Source: Sphingomonas sp. Leaf33
GTDB taxonomy: Bacteria > Pseudomonadota > Alphaproteobacteria > Sphingomonadales > Sphingomonadaceae
DNA: 64,000 bases
NCBI RefSeq assembly: GCF_001421785.1
Contig: NZ_LMLB01000001.1
Coordinates: forward strand, 2,234,281 to 2,298,280
Direction: 5' to 3'
In this document: in pieces, positions 8,462-16,821 of the stretch
Numbering within the stretch: the first letter of the stretch is position 1
Layout: each line of letters opens with the position of its first letter
Position numbers and translations under genes: made by a program
Notes under the pieces: generated by a model
Seen by the model: the letters and a program-made list of their open reading frames with translations, nothing else
What the model was told of the DNA's origin: nothing
The model's database searches: none

Positions 8462-9909
8462 CCGATCTGCTCGTCCCCGGTGAAACCTGCTGGCGGATCG
8501 AGCAGGCGACCCGCGCCACCGTCATCGTCGATGCCGACGCGTATTTCCGCACCGCGCGCAAGGCGATGACGGCGGCCCGGCACCAGATCCTGCTGATCGG
8601 CTGGGATTTCGATGCGCGCATCCGGCTGGGCGGACAGGACCCGCCCGAGGACGGCGGGCCGGAAACAGTCGGCGACTTCATCAGCTGGCTGGTCGAGCGT
8701 ACGCCCGAGCTGAACGTCCATGTGCTGCGCTGGGATGTCGGCGCGCTGAAGACGCTGACGCGTGGATCGACGTTCCTGACCATCGTCGACTGGATGCGGC
8801 ACCCGCAGATCCATACCAAACTCGACGGCCATCACCCGACCGGTGCGTCGCATCACCAGAAGATCGTGGTCATCGACGACTGCCTGGCGTTCTGCGGCGG
8901 GATCGACATGACTGCGGGTCGCTGGGACACGCGCGCCCACGCCGATGACGATGCGCTGCGCGTGTTGCCCGGTGGCGAACCCTACGACCCGTGGCACGAC
9001 GCGACGACCGCCCTCCAGGGGCCGGTCGCCCGCGCGCTCGGCGAGCTCGCCCGCGAACGCTGGCAGCGCGCCGGCGGCGATCCGATCACGCCGCCACCGC
9101 CGCAGGACGGCTGCTGGCCCGATGGCCTGCCGGTCGATTTCACCGACATTCCCGTCGCCATCGCGCGCACCGAGCCCGAGATGGGCGAGGACGAGCCGCT
9201 GGTCCACGAGATCGAATCGCTCTACCTCGCCGCCATCGCGTCGGCGAAGCGTCATATCTATGCGGAAAGCCAGTATTTCGCCTCGCGCAAGGTCGCCGCG
9301 GCGATCGCGAAGCGGCTGGACGAGGCGGACGGCCCCGAAGTCGTCATCGTCAATCCGGAAAGCGCGGAAGGGTGGCTGGAGCCGCTGGCGATGGACACCG
9401 CACGCGCGCGGCTGGTCGAGGCCATCCGCCACCGCGACCGGCACGGCCGCTTCCGCCTGTATCACCCGTTCACCGCAGGCGGCACGCCGATCTACGTCCA
9501 TGCCAAGGTTCTGATCGTCGACGGAGAACTGCTTCGCGTCGGATCGTCGAACTTCAACAACCGGTCGATGCGCCTTGACACCGAATGCGATGTCGCCATC
9601 GCCGCCGCCAGCGAGCGGACGGCGACGTGCATCGCCCGCATCCGCGACGGCCTGATCGCCGAACATCTGGACACGACGCCCGAGACGGTGGCCGAACGGA
9701 TCGCGGACAGTGGATCGCTGATCGCCGCCATCGAAGGCCTGCGGGGCCCGGGTCGGACCCTGCGCGACTATGTCATCCCCGACCTGAACGATGCCGAGGA
9801 ATGGATCGCCAAGACCGAAGTGCTGGACCCGGTCGATCCCGATGACCTGTTCGAGAACCTGACCGGCGGCGTGCTGTCGGCGCTGGTGAAAAAGGTCACC
9901 GGCCGCTGA
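8458..9909 (+). CDS. phospholipase D-like domain protein
   Basis: This 483-residue protein carries two PLD catalytic HKD motifs, HHQKIVVIDD (about residue 131) and HAKVLIVDGELLRVGSSN (about residue 348), so it should hydrolyse or transfer phosphodiester groups through a phosphohistidine. The layout resembles stand-alone PLDs and cardiolipin synthase relatives. However, it lacks N-terminal membrane helices, so I do not call it a cardiolipin synthase. It starts with a GTG overlapping the ArsC-like stop. A strong hairpin downstream separates it from the convergent acyl-CoA dehydrogenase gene. Confidence 0.88.
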   Translation: MTDLLVPGETCWRIEQATRATVIVDADAYFRTARKAMTAARHQILLIGWDFDARIRLGGQDPPEDGGPETVGDFISWLVERTPELNVHVLRWDVGALKTLTRGSTFLTIVDWMRHPQIHTKLDGHHPTGASHHQKIVVIDDCLAFCGGIDMTAGRWDTRAHADDDALRVLPGGEPYDPWHDATTALQGPVARALGELARERWQRAGGDPITPPPPQDGCWPDGLPVDFTDIPVAIARTEPEMGEDEPLVHEIESLYLAAIASAKRHIYAESQYFASRKVAAAIAKRLDEADGPEVVIVNPESAEGWLEPLAMDTARARLVEAIRHRDRHGRFRLYHPFTAGGTPIYVHAKVLIVDGELLRVGSSNFNNRSMRLDTECDVAIAAASERTATCIARIRDGLIAEHLDTTPETVAERIADSGSLIAAIEGLRGPGRTLRDYVIPDLNDAEEWIAKTEVLDPVDPDDLFENLTGGVLSALVKKVTGR

Positions 9910-9930
9910 CAGACCGCCGGCGGGACAGGC

Positions 9931-9953
9931 GGGGTGGCGTGGTGCGCCACCCC
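9931..9953. terminator. hairpin between convergent genes
   Basis: GGGGTGGCG and CGCCACCCC make a perfect 9-bp stem with a 5-nt loop. It sits in the 52-nt space between the convergent PLD-like and acyl-CoA dehydrogenase genes and probably terminates transcription from both sides, although no U-run follows. Confidence 0.6.
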
Positions 9954-9961
9954 CTATGTCC

Positions 9962-11761
9962 TCAAGCGGCGAACATTTCCGGCTCCAGTGCCATCACCGC
10001 GTCCGCTCCGCCCTCGATCTTGCGACGCAGCGCGCCAGCGTCGGGCAGGACGCGCTCGGCGTAGAAGCGCGCGGTCACCAGCTTCGCTTCCAGGAACTTC
10101 GCGTCGCCCTCGCCCGCCGCCAGCATCCGCGATGCGGCTTCGGCCATGCGCAGCCACATCAGGCCGACCGACACCAGGCCCATCAGCGTCATGTAGCTGT
10201 ACGCACCGGCACCGACCGCATTCGGGTTCTGCATCCCGTTCGACATGAACCACATCGTTGCGGCCTGAAGCTCGCCCAGCGCCTTTTCCAGACGCCCGGC
10301 AAGCTCGGCGGTCTTCTCGTTGCCCTTGGCCGCGGCGCATTCCTGCGCCACCAGCTTGAAGAACGCCTGTACTGCGCGCCCGCCGTTCTGGGCGAGCTTG
10401 CGGCCGACCAGGTCCATCGCCTGCACGCCGTTGGTGCCTTCGTAGATCTGCGCGATGCGGGCGTCGCGGACAAACTGCTCCATGCCCCATTCGACGATGT
10501 AGCCGTGGCCGCCATAGACCTGCTGCGCGTTGGTCGCGATTTCGTAACCCCAGTCGGTGCCGACGCCCTTGATGACCGGGGTCAGCAGCCCGATCAGGTC
10601 GGCCGCCATCTGACGCTCGGCATCGTCCTCGGCCTTGTGCTCGAGATCGACCTGCAGGCCGCCCCACAGGCACAGCGCGCGCAGGCCTTCGACCTTGGCC
10701 TTGGCATCCATCAGGTTGCGGCGGACGTCGGGATGGACGAACAGCGTGTCGGCCTTTTCGCCCGGCTCGTTCGGACCGGTCAGCGCACGGCCCTGGCGGC
10801 GGTCCTTGGCGTATTGCACCGCGTTCTGAAACGCTACTTCGGCCAAACCGAGGCCCTGTAGGCCGACGCCCAGGCGCGCGGCGTTCATCATGATGAACAT
10901 GGCGGCGAGGCCCTTCATCTCCTCGCCGACCAGCCAGCCCTTCGCGCCGTCATAGTTCATGACGCAGGTCGCGTTGCCGTGGATGCCCATCTTGTGCTCG
11001 ATCGAGCCGCACGACACCGCGTTACGTGTCCCCAGCGACCCGTCGTCGTTCACCATGACCTTCGGCACGACGAACAGCGAAATCCCCTTCGAGCTGTCCG
11101 GAGCGCCCGGCGTCTTCGCCAGCACCAGGTGGATGATGTTGTCGGTCAGGTCATGCTCGCCAGCCGAGATGAAGATCTTGGTGCCAGTGATGCTGTAGCT
11201 GCCGTCTGCCTGCGGCTCGGCCTTGGTCTTGATGAGGCCGAGATCGGTGCCGCACTGCGGCTCGGTCAGGTTCATGGTGCCGCCCCATTCGCCGGACACC
11301 ATCTTCGGCAGGTATTTTTCCTGCTGCTCCGGCGAGCCCTTCGCCACCAGCGCAGCGATCGCACCATGGGCGAGGCCCGGATACATCGCGAACGCCATGT
11401 TGGCCGAGATCAGATATTCCTGGAACGCGGTCGACACGACGTGCGGCATCCCCTGCCCACCGAACGCCTCCGGTGCGGCGAGCGTACCCCAGCCGCTCTC
11501 GACGAACTGCGCGTACGCCTGCTTGAAGCCGTCGGGCGTCGTCACCGATCCGTCAGCGTGGCGCGTGCAGCCCTGCTGGTCGCCCGACAGGTTCAGCGGG
11601 AACAGCACTTCGGCGACGAACCGCCCGCCCTCTTCCAGCACCGCATCGACCGTATCGGGCGTCGCTGCGGAGAAACCGGCGGAGTTGGTGTAGCGATCGA
11701 GCCCAACGACGGCATCGAGCACGAAGCGCGTGTCACGGACGGGGGGCGTATACTGGGGCAT
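9962..11761 (-). CDS. acyl-CoA dehydrogenase with C-terminal extension
   Basis: This 599-residue FAD enzyme belongs to the long acyl-CoA dehydrogenase group with an extra C-terminal domain (the group that includes DmdC/AidB-like enzymes). The N-terminus (MPQYTPPVRDTRFVLD) and the central GTKIFISAGEHDLTDNI are typical. QIYEGTNGVQAMDLVGRK contains the conserved glutamate used as catalytic base in many ACADs, and GYGGHGY-like glycine-rich FAD contacts (QQVYGGHGYIVE) are intact. The natural substrate cannot be told from sequence. It is transcribed with the MerR regulator 20 nt upstream, suggesting fatty-acid or branched-chain acyl-CoA breakdown under that regulator. Confidence 0.92.
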   Translation of the reverse strand: MPQYTPPVRDTRFVLDAVVGLDRYTNSAGFSAATPDTVDAVLEEGGRFVAEVLFPLNLSGDQQGCTRHADGSVTTPDGFKQAYAQFVESGWGTLAAPEAFGGQGMPHVVSTAFQEYLISANMAFAMYPGLAHGAIAALVAKGSPEQQEKYLPKMVSGEWGGTMNLTEPQCGTDLGLIKTKAEPQADGSYSITGTKIFISAGEHDLTDNIIHLVLAKTPGAPDSSKGISLFVVPKVMVNDDGSLGTRNAVSCGSIEHKMGIHGNATCVMNYDGAKGWLVGEEMKGLAAMFIMMNAARLGVGLQGLGLAEVAFQNAVQYAKDRRQGRALTGPNEPGEKADTLFVHPDVRRNLMDAKAKVEGLRALCLWGGLQVDLEHKAEDDAERQMAADLIGLLTPVIKGVGTDWGYEIATNAQQVYGGHGYIVEWGMEQFVRDARIAQIYEGTNGVQAMDLVGRKLAQNGGRAVQAFFKLVAQECAAAKGNEKTAELAGRLEKALGELQAATMWFMSNGMQNPNAVGAGAYSYMTLMGLVSVGLMWLRMAEAASRMLAAGEGDAKFLEAKLVTARFYAERVLPDAGALRRKIEGGADAVMALEPEMFAA

Positions 11762-11781
11762 GGGCGTCCTCTCTCTAGCTT

Positions 11782-12216
11782 TTAGACTTGGTTAGGCTTG
11801 GAAACGGTGGTTTCGACGACATCGATAAAATCCTGCAGCTCGGCGATGGCCGCGTCGATGTCCTGCTTTTGGCGCGCGAGCACTGCAATGCGGTCGCGGC
11901 AGCGCTCCAGCGTCACCTGCCGCTGCACCTGCCGTCCGTCGCCGATGTCGTACAGGTCGATCATCTCGCGAATTTCGGCGAGCGAGAAGCCGACGCGCTT
12001 GCCGCGCAGGATCCAGGCCAGCCGCGCGCGATCGCGCTGCGAATAGATGCGCTGCAACCCGCGGCGCTCGGGCGCGATCAGCCCTTCATCCTCGTAGAAA
12101 CGCAGCGCGCGGGCGGTCACATCGAACTCGCCCGACAGGTCGGAAATGGTGAAATGCTGGCGATCCCGTCGTTCCGGGATGGCCGCAAGCGCAATGGCTG
12201 GGGCGACGCTCGACAT
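11782..12216 (-). CDS. MerR family regulator, LiuR-like
   Basis: This 144-residue MerR-type regulator has a helix-turn-helix with ISDLSGEFDVTARALRFYEDEGLI at about residues 23-47. The dimerisation helix follows, and there is no cysteine cluster, so it is not a metal or redox sensor of the SoxR/CueR kind. It is co-transcribed with an acyl-CoA dehydrogenase and has a palindrome (12237-12252) of the type bound by LiuR/PsrA-like regulators of acyl-CoA degradation just upstream. I infer autoregulation and control of beta-oxidation or leucine-type catabolism. The inducer is unknown. Confidence 0.85.
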   Translation of the reverse strand: MSSVAPAIALAAIPERRDRQHFTISDLSGEFDVTARALRFYEDEGLIAPERRGLQRIYSQRDRARLAWILRGKRVGFSLAEIREMIDLYDIGDGRQVQRQVTLERCRDRIAVLARQKQDIDAAIAELQDFIDVVETTVSKPNQV

Positions 12217-12236
12217 GACGCCTGGATTAGCTTCCC

Positions 12237-12252
12237 TTTACGTGAACGTCAA
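12237..12252 (-). promoter_or_regulatory. LiuR-type operator overlapping the merR promoter
   Basis: TTTACGTGAACGTCAA is a near-perfect palindrome (TTkACGT spaced by two bases from ACGTmAA), similar to the operator known for the MerR-family acyl-CoA catabolism regulators (LiuR). On the minus strand its first six bases, TTGACG, also make a -35 box, with TAATCC 17 nt later as a possible -10 box, placing the operator in the promoter of the MerR/acyl-CoA dehydrogenase pair. It overlaps the stop codon of the upstream lipoprotein gene. Confidence 0.65.
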
Positions 12253-12752
12253 CTGCCCGCACATGGCGCGCGCCCATCGGCATTTCGCATCGTCGCGGCC
12301 TCGGCGACCGACTCGCTCAACCGCTCGGCGTCGAGCGCGGCCAGCGTCCCGCTGCGAACGCACGCCGTCGCGCAGGCTTCGGGCAGCACGGCGGGAAAGG
12401 TGATGCGATCCCCATCGAACGCTGCATCGAAGTGGCAGTCGTTCCCCAGCCGGACCCGAAGCGCATCGCCCAATCGCGAAGCATCGCCCGCAGCGCTGCA
12501 CCCCTGCCCTTCGCCGTAGTCCACTGTCGCACCGATGCGGTAACCGCCATCGCGACGCACGATGCACACCCGGTCGGTATCGCGTGCGTACAGCCCGACG
12601 ATGTCGCGGTCGGCGGGATCGCGGACCAGCCCGCGCAGGATCGCCGCCGTCTCCAGATCGGGCGCGTCGGTCGCGCGGATCAGGGGGGCCTGGCGCGGAC
12701 AACTCGCCAATGCCGCGATCAGCACAACCGGAACGATCAGCCGGGCGATCAT
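12249..12752 (-). CDS. putative lipoprotein of unknown function
   Basis: I do not recognise this 167-residue protein. Its N-terminus [18 protein letters not shown] ends in a lipobox (LASC, Cys18), so it is a probable lipoprotein. The mature part has several cysteines ([27 protein letters not shown]) that could pair as disulphides in the periplasm. The start codon overlaps the hisI stop by 4 nt (ATGA), so it is translated with hisI. A longer in-frame extension upstream lies inside hisI and is not used. Confidence 0.7.
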   Translation of the reverse strand: MIARLIVPVVLIAALASCPRQAPLIRATDAPDLETAAILRGLVRDPADRDIVGLYARDTDRVCIVRRDGGYRIGATVDYGEGQGCSAAGDASRLGDALRVRLGNDCHFDAAFDGDRITFPAVLPEACATACVRSGTLAALDAERLSESVAEAATMRNADGRAPCAGS

Positions 12753-13111
12753 CCGTCCGCGACCAGCCGACCGCCCTCGATCCGACGGTAGAAGCAGCTG
12801 CGGGCGCCGGTGTGACACGCGGGGCCGGCAGGTTCGACGCGCAGCCAGACGGCATCCTGGTCGCAGTCGATCCGCACCTCGACGACGCGCAGGACGTGGC
12901 CGGACGTCTCGCCCTTCTTCCACAAACGCCCCCGCGACCGCGACCAGAACGTCGCTTCTCCGCTGTCGAGCGTCGTCGCCAGTGCCTCGGCATTCATGTG
13001 GGCGACCATCAGCACCTCGCCGGTCGCGCTATCGGTCGCCACTGCGGTGATCAGGCCGGCGGCATCATATTTCGGGTCAAGCTCGGTGCCGGTTTCGCGC
13101 AGGTCGGTCAT
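12749..13111 (-). CDS. hisI: phosphoribosyl-AMP cyclohydrolase
   Basis: This 120-residue HisI acts in histidine biosynthesis (opening the adenine ring of PR-AMP). [35 protein letters not shown] and the metal-binding IDCDQDA are present, together with the cysteine motif [13 protein letters not shown]. The HisE (pyrophosphatase) domain found fused in enterobacteria is absent, as usual in alphaproteobacteria. It is followed by the coupled lipoprotein gene. No other his genes are in the window. Confidence 0.95.
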   Translation of the reverse strand: MTDLRETGTELDPKYDAAGLITAVATDSATGEVLMVAHMNAEALATTLDSGEATFWSRSRGRLWKKGETSGHVLRVVEVRIDCDQDAVWLRVEPAGPACHTGARSCFYRRIEGGRLVADG

Positions 13112-13147
13112 CCGCGCCTTTTACGGCGATCCCCCCGCAGTGCGCAA

Positions 13148-14149
13148 TCAGGCGGCGTGCGCGCGCAACATCGGAGCGATCAGCGACAGATTGTGCCGGG
13201 CAAGGTGGCTGCCCCGCCCCGCCACGCTGCCCTCCAGCAACGGCTGCTCGCCGATCGCCAGACACCGCTCCCACGCGCCCTGCGCCAGCGGCAGCCATTC
13301 GCCGATCGCCTGCGCCGTATCGGCGACCGCACGATCGAGCATCAGATTGCCGAGAACGAAAAAGAAATCGGGCGAATGCTGCCAGTGCGCGAATTCGCGA
13401 TCCGCCAGGGCGGTCGCTTCGTCGAAGCGGCGAGCGGCGGCCAGGCTGGAGATCGCGCCCAGCACCAGTTCGTGCCGCCAGTTGGCGTCCGCCGGCGTCC
13501 GGTCGAGCGCACGGGCATACCAGTCGTTTGCGGCGTCATATTCGCCCGCAACCTCTGCATCGCGGCCGAGCTGTTTCAGCAGATAACCGTCGTCCGGCCG
13601 CTCGGCGAGGGCGCGCAGCAGCAGCGGCCGGTTGCGCGCGCTCTTCGTCGCGATCCGGTCCGGCACATAGCCGTCATGGCCCAGTACGAGCGGGCAGCGC
13701 TCGCGGGCCAGGCCTGAGGCGACCTGCTCGTGGATGCGGCCCTCGAACCAGGTGCCGCGCGGGAGCAGGCGGCTGATCCAATTGCGGTGAAGAGTCTTGC
13801 CGGTCAGCAGGTTGTCGATTGCCACGACGCCGATGCGCGGGTCGCCGGAGCACCAGTCGCGCAGCCCCGCGCCGCCATCGGCGATCCACTCATCGGCATC
13901 GATCACCAGCGTCCAGTCGGCATCGGCGATGGACAGCGCGTGGTTACGGGCGGCGGCGAAGTCGTCGATCCAGTCGAACGTCGCAACCGTGGCGCCGCAC
14001 GCCCGTCCGATCCCGGGAGTGGCATCGGTCGATCCGGTATCGACGGCGACCATGCGATCGACCCATGGCGCGACGCTGTCCAGGCAGCGTTTCAGGCATC
14101 GGGCTTCGTTGCGGACGATCAGGGCAGCGGCCAGGCTCGGGCGGGTCAT
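13148..14149 (-). CDS. glycosyltransferase family 2 with C-terminal TPR-like region
   Basis: This 333-residue protein has an N-terminal GT-A domain of family 2. AALIVRNEARCLKRCLDSV begins it, VAVDTGSTDAT follows, and LVIDADEW supplies the DXD-like metal/nucleotide-sugar site. The C-terminal half (about residues 175-320) is helical and spaced like tetratricopeptide repeats (GEYDAANDWYARALDRTP, ARRFDEATALADREFAHW). This architecture occurs in small GT2 proteins whose acceptor is unknown. It stands alone between hisI and a DUF7218-like gene. Confidence 0.85.
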   Translation of the reverse strand: MTRPSLAAALIVRNEARCLKRCLDSVAPWVDRMVAVDTGSTDATPGIGRACGATVATFDWIDDFAAARNHALSIADADWTLVIDADEWIADGGAGLRDWCSGDPRIGVVAIDNLLTGKTLHRNWISRLLPRGTWFEGRIHEQVASGLARERCPLVLGHDGYVPDRIATKSARNRPLLLRALAERPDDGYLLKQLGRDAEVAGEYDAANDWYARALDRTPADANWRHELVLGAISSLAAARRFDEATALADREFAHWQHSPDFFFVLGNLMLDRAVADTAQAIGEWLPLAQGAWERCLAIGEQPLLEGSVAGRGSHLARHNLSLIAPMLRAHAA

Positions 14150-14199
14150 GCAGCCTGTCTGCCACAGCAGGTATCACCGCCGCGTTAACCACGCTTGCA

Positions 14200-14451
14200 T
14201 CATTCGTGCCCGCGAATCGCTTCGGCCAGTGCCTGCTTCGACATGCCGGACCGCCCCTCGATCCCGATCCGCTTTGCTTCCTCGTACAGATCGGCCTTCG
14301 TGCGATCTTCCAGGTGCGTGCTGTCATGCTTCAACGTGCCGGCCGCCTTGGCATTGGCGATCCGCGCAGCCTTTTCCTTCGACATGCCGTCGTCCAGCAA
14401 GTCCTCGTAAAGCTTGCCGTCCTTGATCTGCGGTCCGTGGTCCTTGGCCAT
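14200..14451 (-). CDS. small DUF7218-like protein
   Basis: This 83-residue hydrophilic protein begins MAKDHGPQIKDGKLYEDL, followed by GMSKEKAARIANA, and ends with a segment resembling a Rho-N/SAP-like motif (KADLYEEAKRIGIEGRSGMSKQALAEAIR). Such proteins are widespread and unannotated (I recall the name DUF7218); a nucleic-acid-binding role is only suggested. AAGGAGATC lies upstream of the ATG at 14451, which decides this start over a longer frame. Confidence 0.75.
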   Translation of the reverse strand: MAKDHGPQIKDGKLYEDLLDDGMSKEKAARIANAKAAGTLKHDSTHLEDRTKADLYEEAKRIGIEGRSGMSKQALAEAIRGHE

Positions 14452-14579
14452 GGTGTGATCTCCTTTGCCCACGCGAACGCGCAGGCGAGCGTTCGGGATG
14501 CGTGACAATGGGGCGACAAACGCGGGACGCGCCCCTATAGCGCCCCCGGACCGATCAGCCGTTCACAGCGAAGGCTCCC

Positions 14580-16040
14580 ATGCTCACGACCCATCCGTTC
14601 GATGACGACAAGCTGCGCGAAGAGTGCGGCGTCTTTGGCGTATCCGGTGCGGAAGGGGCCGCTGCCCTTGTCGCGCTGGGCCTCCACGCGCTGCAACATC
14701 GTGGCCAGGAAGCCGCCGGCATCACCAGCTGGGACGGCCACCAGTTCCACACCCACCGTGCGATGGGTCATGTCGCGGGCAATTTCGACCGCGACGACGT
14801 GATCCGCGCACTGGCCGGCAACACCGCCTGCGGCCACGTGCGCTATTCGACGACCGGCGAGACATCGCTCCGCAACGTCCAGCCGCTGTACGCCGAGCTG
14901 GCGAGCGGCGGCTTCGCGGTCGCGCACAACGGCAACATCTCGAACGCGATGCGCCTGCGCCGCGACCTGATCCGGTCAGGGTCGATCTTCCAGTCGACCA
15001 GCGACACCGAGACGATCATCCACCTGGTCGCGACGTCGAGCTACCGCACGCTGATCGACAAGTTCATCGATGCGCTGAAGCAGCTGGAAGGCGCCTATTC
15101 GCTGATCTGCATGACGCCCGAAGGCATGATCGCGTGCCGCGACCCGCTCGGCATCCGCCCGCTCGTCATGGGCATGCTTGGCGACAGCGTGATCTTCGCC
15201 TCGGAGACAGTCGCACTCGACGTCGTCGGCGCTGAATTCCTGCGGTCGGTCGAGCCGGGCGAGCTGGTGATCGTGAAGGGTACCGAGATCAGCTCGCACC
15301 GCCCATTCGCTCCCCTGGCCGCGCGGCCCTGCATCTTCGAATGGGTCTATTTCTCGCGCCCCGATTCGATCGCCGACGACCATTCGGTCTATTCGGTGCG
15401 CAAGGCGATCGGTGCTCAGCTGGCGATCGAAGCGCCGGCGGATGCCGATCTGGTCATCCCGGTCCCCGATTCGGGTACGCCGGCCGCGATCGGCTACGCG
15501 CAGGAATCGGGCGTGCCGTTCGAACTCGGCATCATCCGCTCGCACTATGTCGGCCGCACATTCATCCAGCCGGGCGACAAGGTCCGGCACCTGGGCGTCA
15601 AGCTGAAGCACAACGCCAACCGCGCGCTCATCAAGGGCAAGAAGGTCGTGCTGATCGACGACTCGATCGTCCGCGGCACGACCAGCCTCAAGATCGTGCA
15701 GATGATGCGCGAGGCGGGCGCCGCCGAAGTTCATATGCGCATCGCGTCGCCGCCGACACGGCATTCCTGCTTCTACGGCGTCGATACGCCCGAACGCTCG
15801 AAGCTGCTGGCCGCAACCCACGACCTGGAGGCGATGCGGACGTACATCCAGGCCGACAGCCTCGCCTTCGTGACCATCGATGGCCTGTACAAGGCTCTCG
15901 GCAGCGATGGTCGGCCGCGCGTCAAGCCGGGCTTCTGCGATGCCTGCTTCACCGGCGACTATCCGACGACGCTGACCGACCAGGACGAAAGCGGCACGCC
16001 CGTCGACCAGTTTGCCCTGCTCGAAGAGCGGGTTGGCTGA
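14580..16040 (+). CDS. purF: amidophosphoribosyltransferase
   Basis: This 486-residue enzyme is the first of purine synthesis, making 5-phosphoribosylamine from PRPP and glutamine. The glutaminase nucleophile is the Cys of EECGVFGVSG, preceded by a 15-residue propeptide that must be removed. The PRPP-binding loop is VVLIDDSIVRGTTS. RPCIFEWVYFSRPDS, CFYGVDTPE and FCDACFTGDYP give the four cysteines of a 4Fe-4S cluster, so this is the Bacillus-type enzyme rather than the E. coli type. The SDR gene follows 25 nt downstream. Confidence 0.97.
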   Translation: MLTTHPFDDDKLREECGVFGVSGAEGAAALVALGLHALQHRGQEAAGITSWDGHQFHTHRAMGHVAGNFDRDDVIRALAGNTACGHVRYSTTGETSLRNVQPLYAELASGGFAVAHNGNISNAMRLRRDLIRSGSIFQSTSDTETIIHLVATSSYRTLIDKFIDALKQLEGAYSLICMTPEGMIACRDPLGIRPLVMGMLGDSVIFASETVALDVVGAEFLRSVEPGELVIVKGTEISSHRPFAPLAARPCIFEWVYFSRPDSIADDHSVYSVRKAIGAQLAIEAPADADLVIPVPDSGTPAAIGYAQESGVPFELGIIRSHYVGRTFIQPGDKVRHLGVKLKHNANRALIKGKKVVLIDDSIVRGTTSLKIVQMMREAGAAEVHMRIASPPTRHSCFYGVDTPERSKLLAATHDLEAMRTYIQADSLAFVTIDGLYKALGSDGRPRVKPGFCDACFTGDYPTTLTDQDESGTPVDQFALLEERVG

Positions 16041-16065
16041 GCCACTTCATACGGACCGAGAACTT

Positions 16066-16773
16066 ATGACCGACACCAATCTCGCCGGCCGGCTGGCACT
16101 CGTCACCGGGGCCAGCCGCGGGATCGGCGCCGCGACCGCGCTCGCGCTGGGCAACGCGGGCGCGCACGTCATCCTGACCGCGCGGACGCCGGGCGGGCTG
16201 GAGGCGGTTGAGGACGCGATCCACCAGGCCGGTGGCCATGCGACGATCGCGCCGCTCGACCTCAGCGAAAGCGACGGCATCCCGCGGCTGGCGGCAGCGA
16301 TCGGCGAGCGCTGGGACGCGCTCGACATCCTGGTGCTGAATGCCGCGCAGCTGGGCTCGCTGTCGCCGGTGTCGGCATTCGACCCGAAGGAACTCGCCAA
16401 GACGCTGACGCTCAACATCAGTGCGCAGGCCGCGCTGATCGGATCCTTCGATCCGATGCTGCGGCGCTCGCCCCATGGCCGGGTGATCGGCCTGACCTCC
16501 AGCGTCGCCCGCACCGCGCGCGCATACTGGGGCATGTACGGCGCGTCCAAGGCGGCGTTCGAGAACCTGCTGCTAAGCTATGCCGAGGAAGTGAAGGCGC
16601 TGAGCAAGACCCGCGTCGCGATCGTCGATCCCGGTGCCACGCGCACCAAGATGCGCGCACGGGCCTATCCCGGCGAAGACCCCGCCAGCGTCAAGGCGCC
16701 GGACGTGGTGGCCGAACGCATCCTCGCCCTGCTGGGCGAGGACTATGAGACGGGGACGTTCATTCGGGTCTGA
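16066..16773 (+). CDS. short-chain dehydrogenase/reductase
   Basis: This 235-residue classical SDR has the NAD(P)-binding TGASRGIGAATA (about residues 14-25), the NxAQ region LVLNAAQLG, the catalytic serine region GLTSSVAR and YGASKAAF with the YxxxK catalytic pair. The TAR after the second strand (VILTARTPG) suggests NADP preference. The substrate is unknown. It is probably co-transcribed with purF, a neighbour pair often seen in sphingomonads. The ATG at 16066 is preferred to an upstream in-frame ATG located inside purF. Confidence 0.9.
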   Translation: MTDTNLAGRLALVTGASRGIGAATALALGNAGAHVILTARTPGGLEAVEDAIHQAGGHATIAPLDLSESDGIPRLAAAIGERWDALDILVLNAAQLGSLSPVSAFDPKELAKTLTLNISAQAALIGSFDPMLRRSPHGRVIGLTSSVARTARAYWGMYGASKAAFENLLLSYAEEVKALSKTRVAIVDPGATRTKMRARAYPGEDPASVKAPDVVAERILALLGEDYETGTFIRV

Positions 16774-16785
16774 AAGCCGCTAAAT

Positions 16786-16814
16786 CCGTCATCCCCGCTT
16801 CGCAGGAATGACGG
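16786..16814. terminator. hairpin between convergent genes
   Basis: CCGTCAT and ATGACGG close a stem whose inner part (CCCCGCTTCGCAGG) also folds. The sequence resembles the widely dispersed CGTCATTCC-type repeat of high-GC bacteria. It lies in the 48-nt space between the SDR gene and the convergent serine hydrolase gene, so it may serve as a two-way terminator. Confidence 0.5.
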
Positions 16815-16821
16815 CTCCGGG

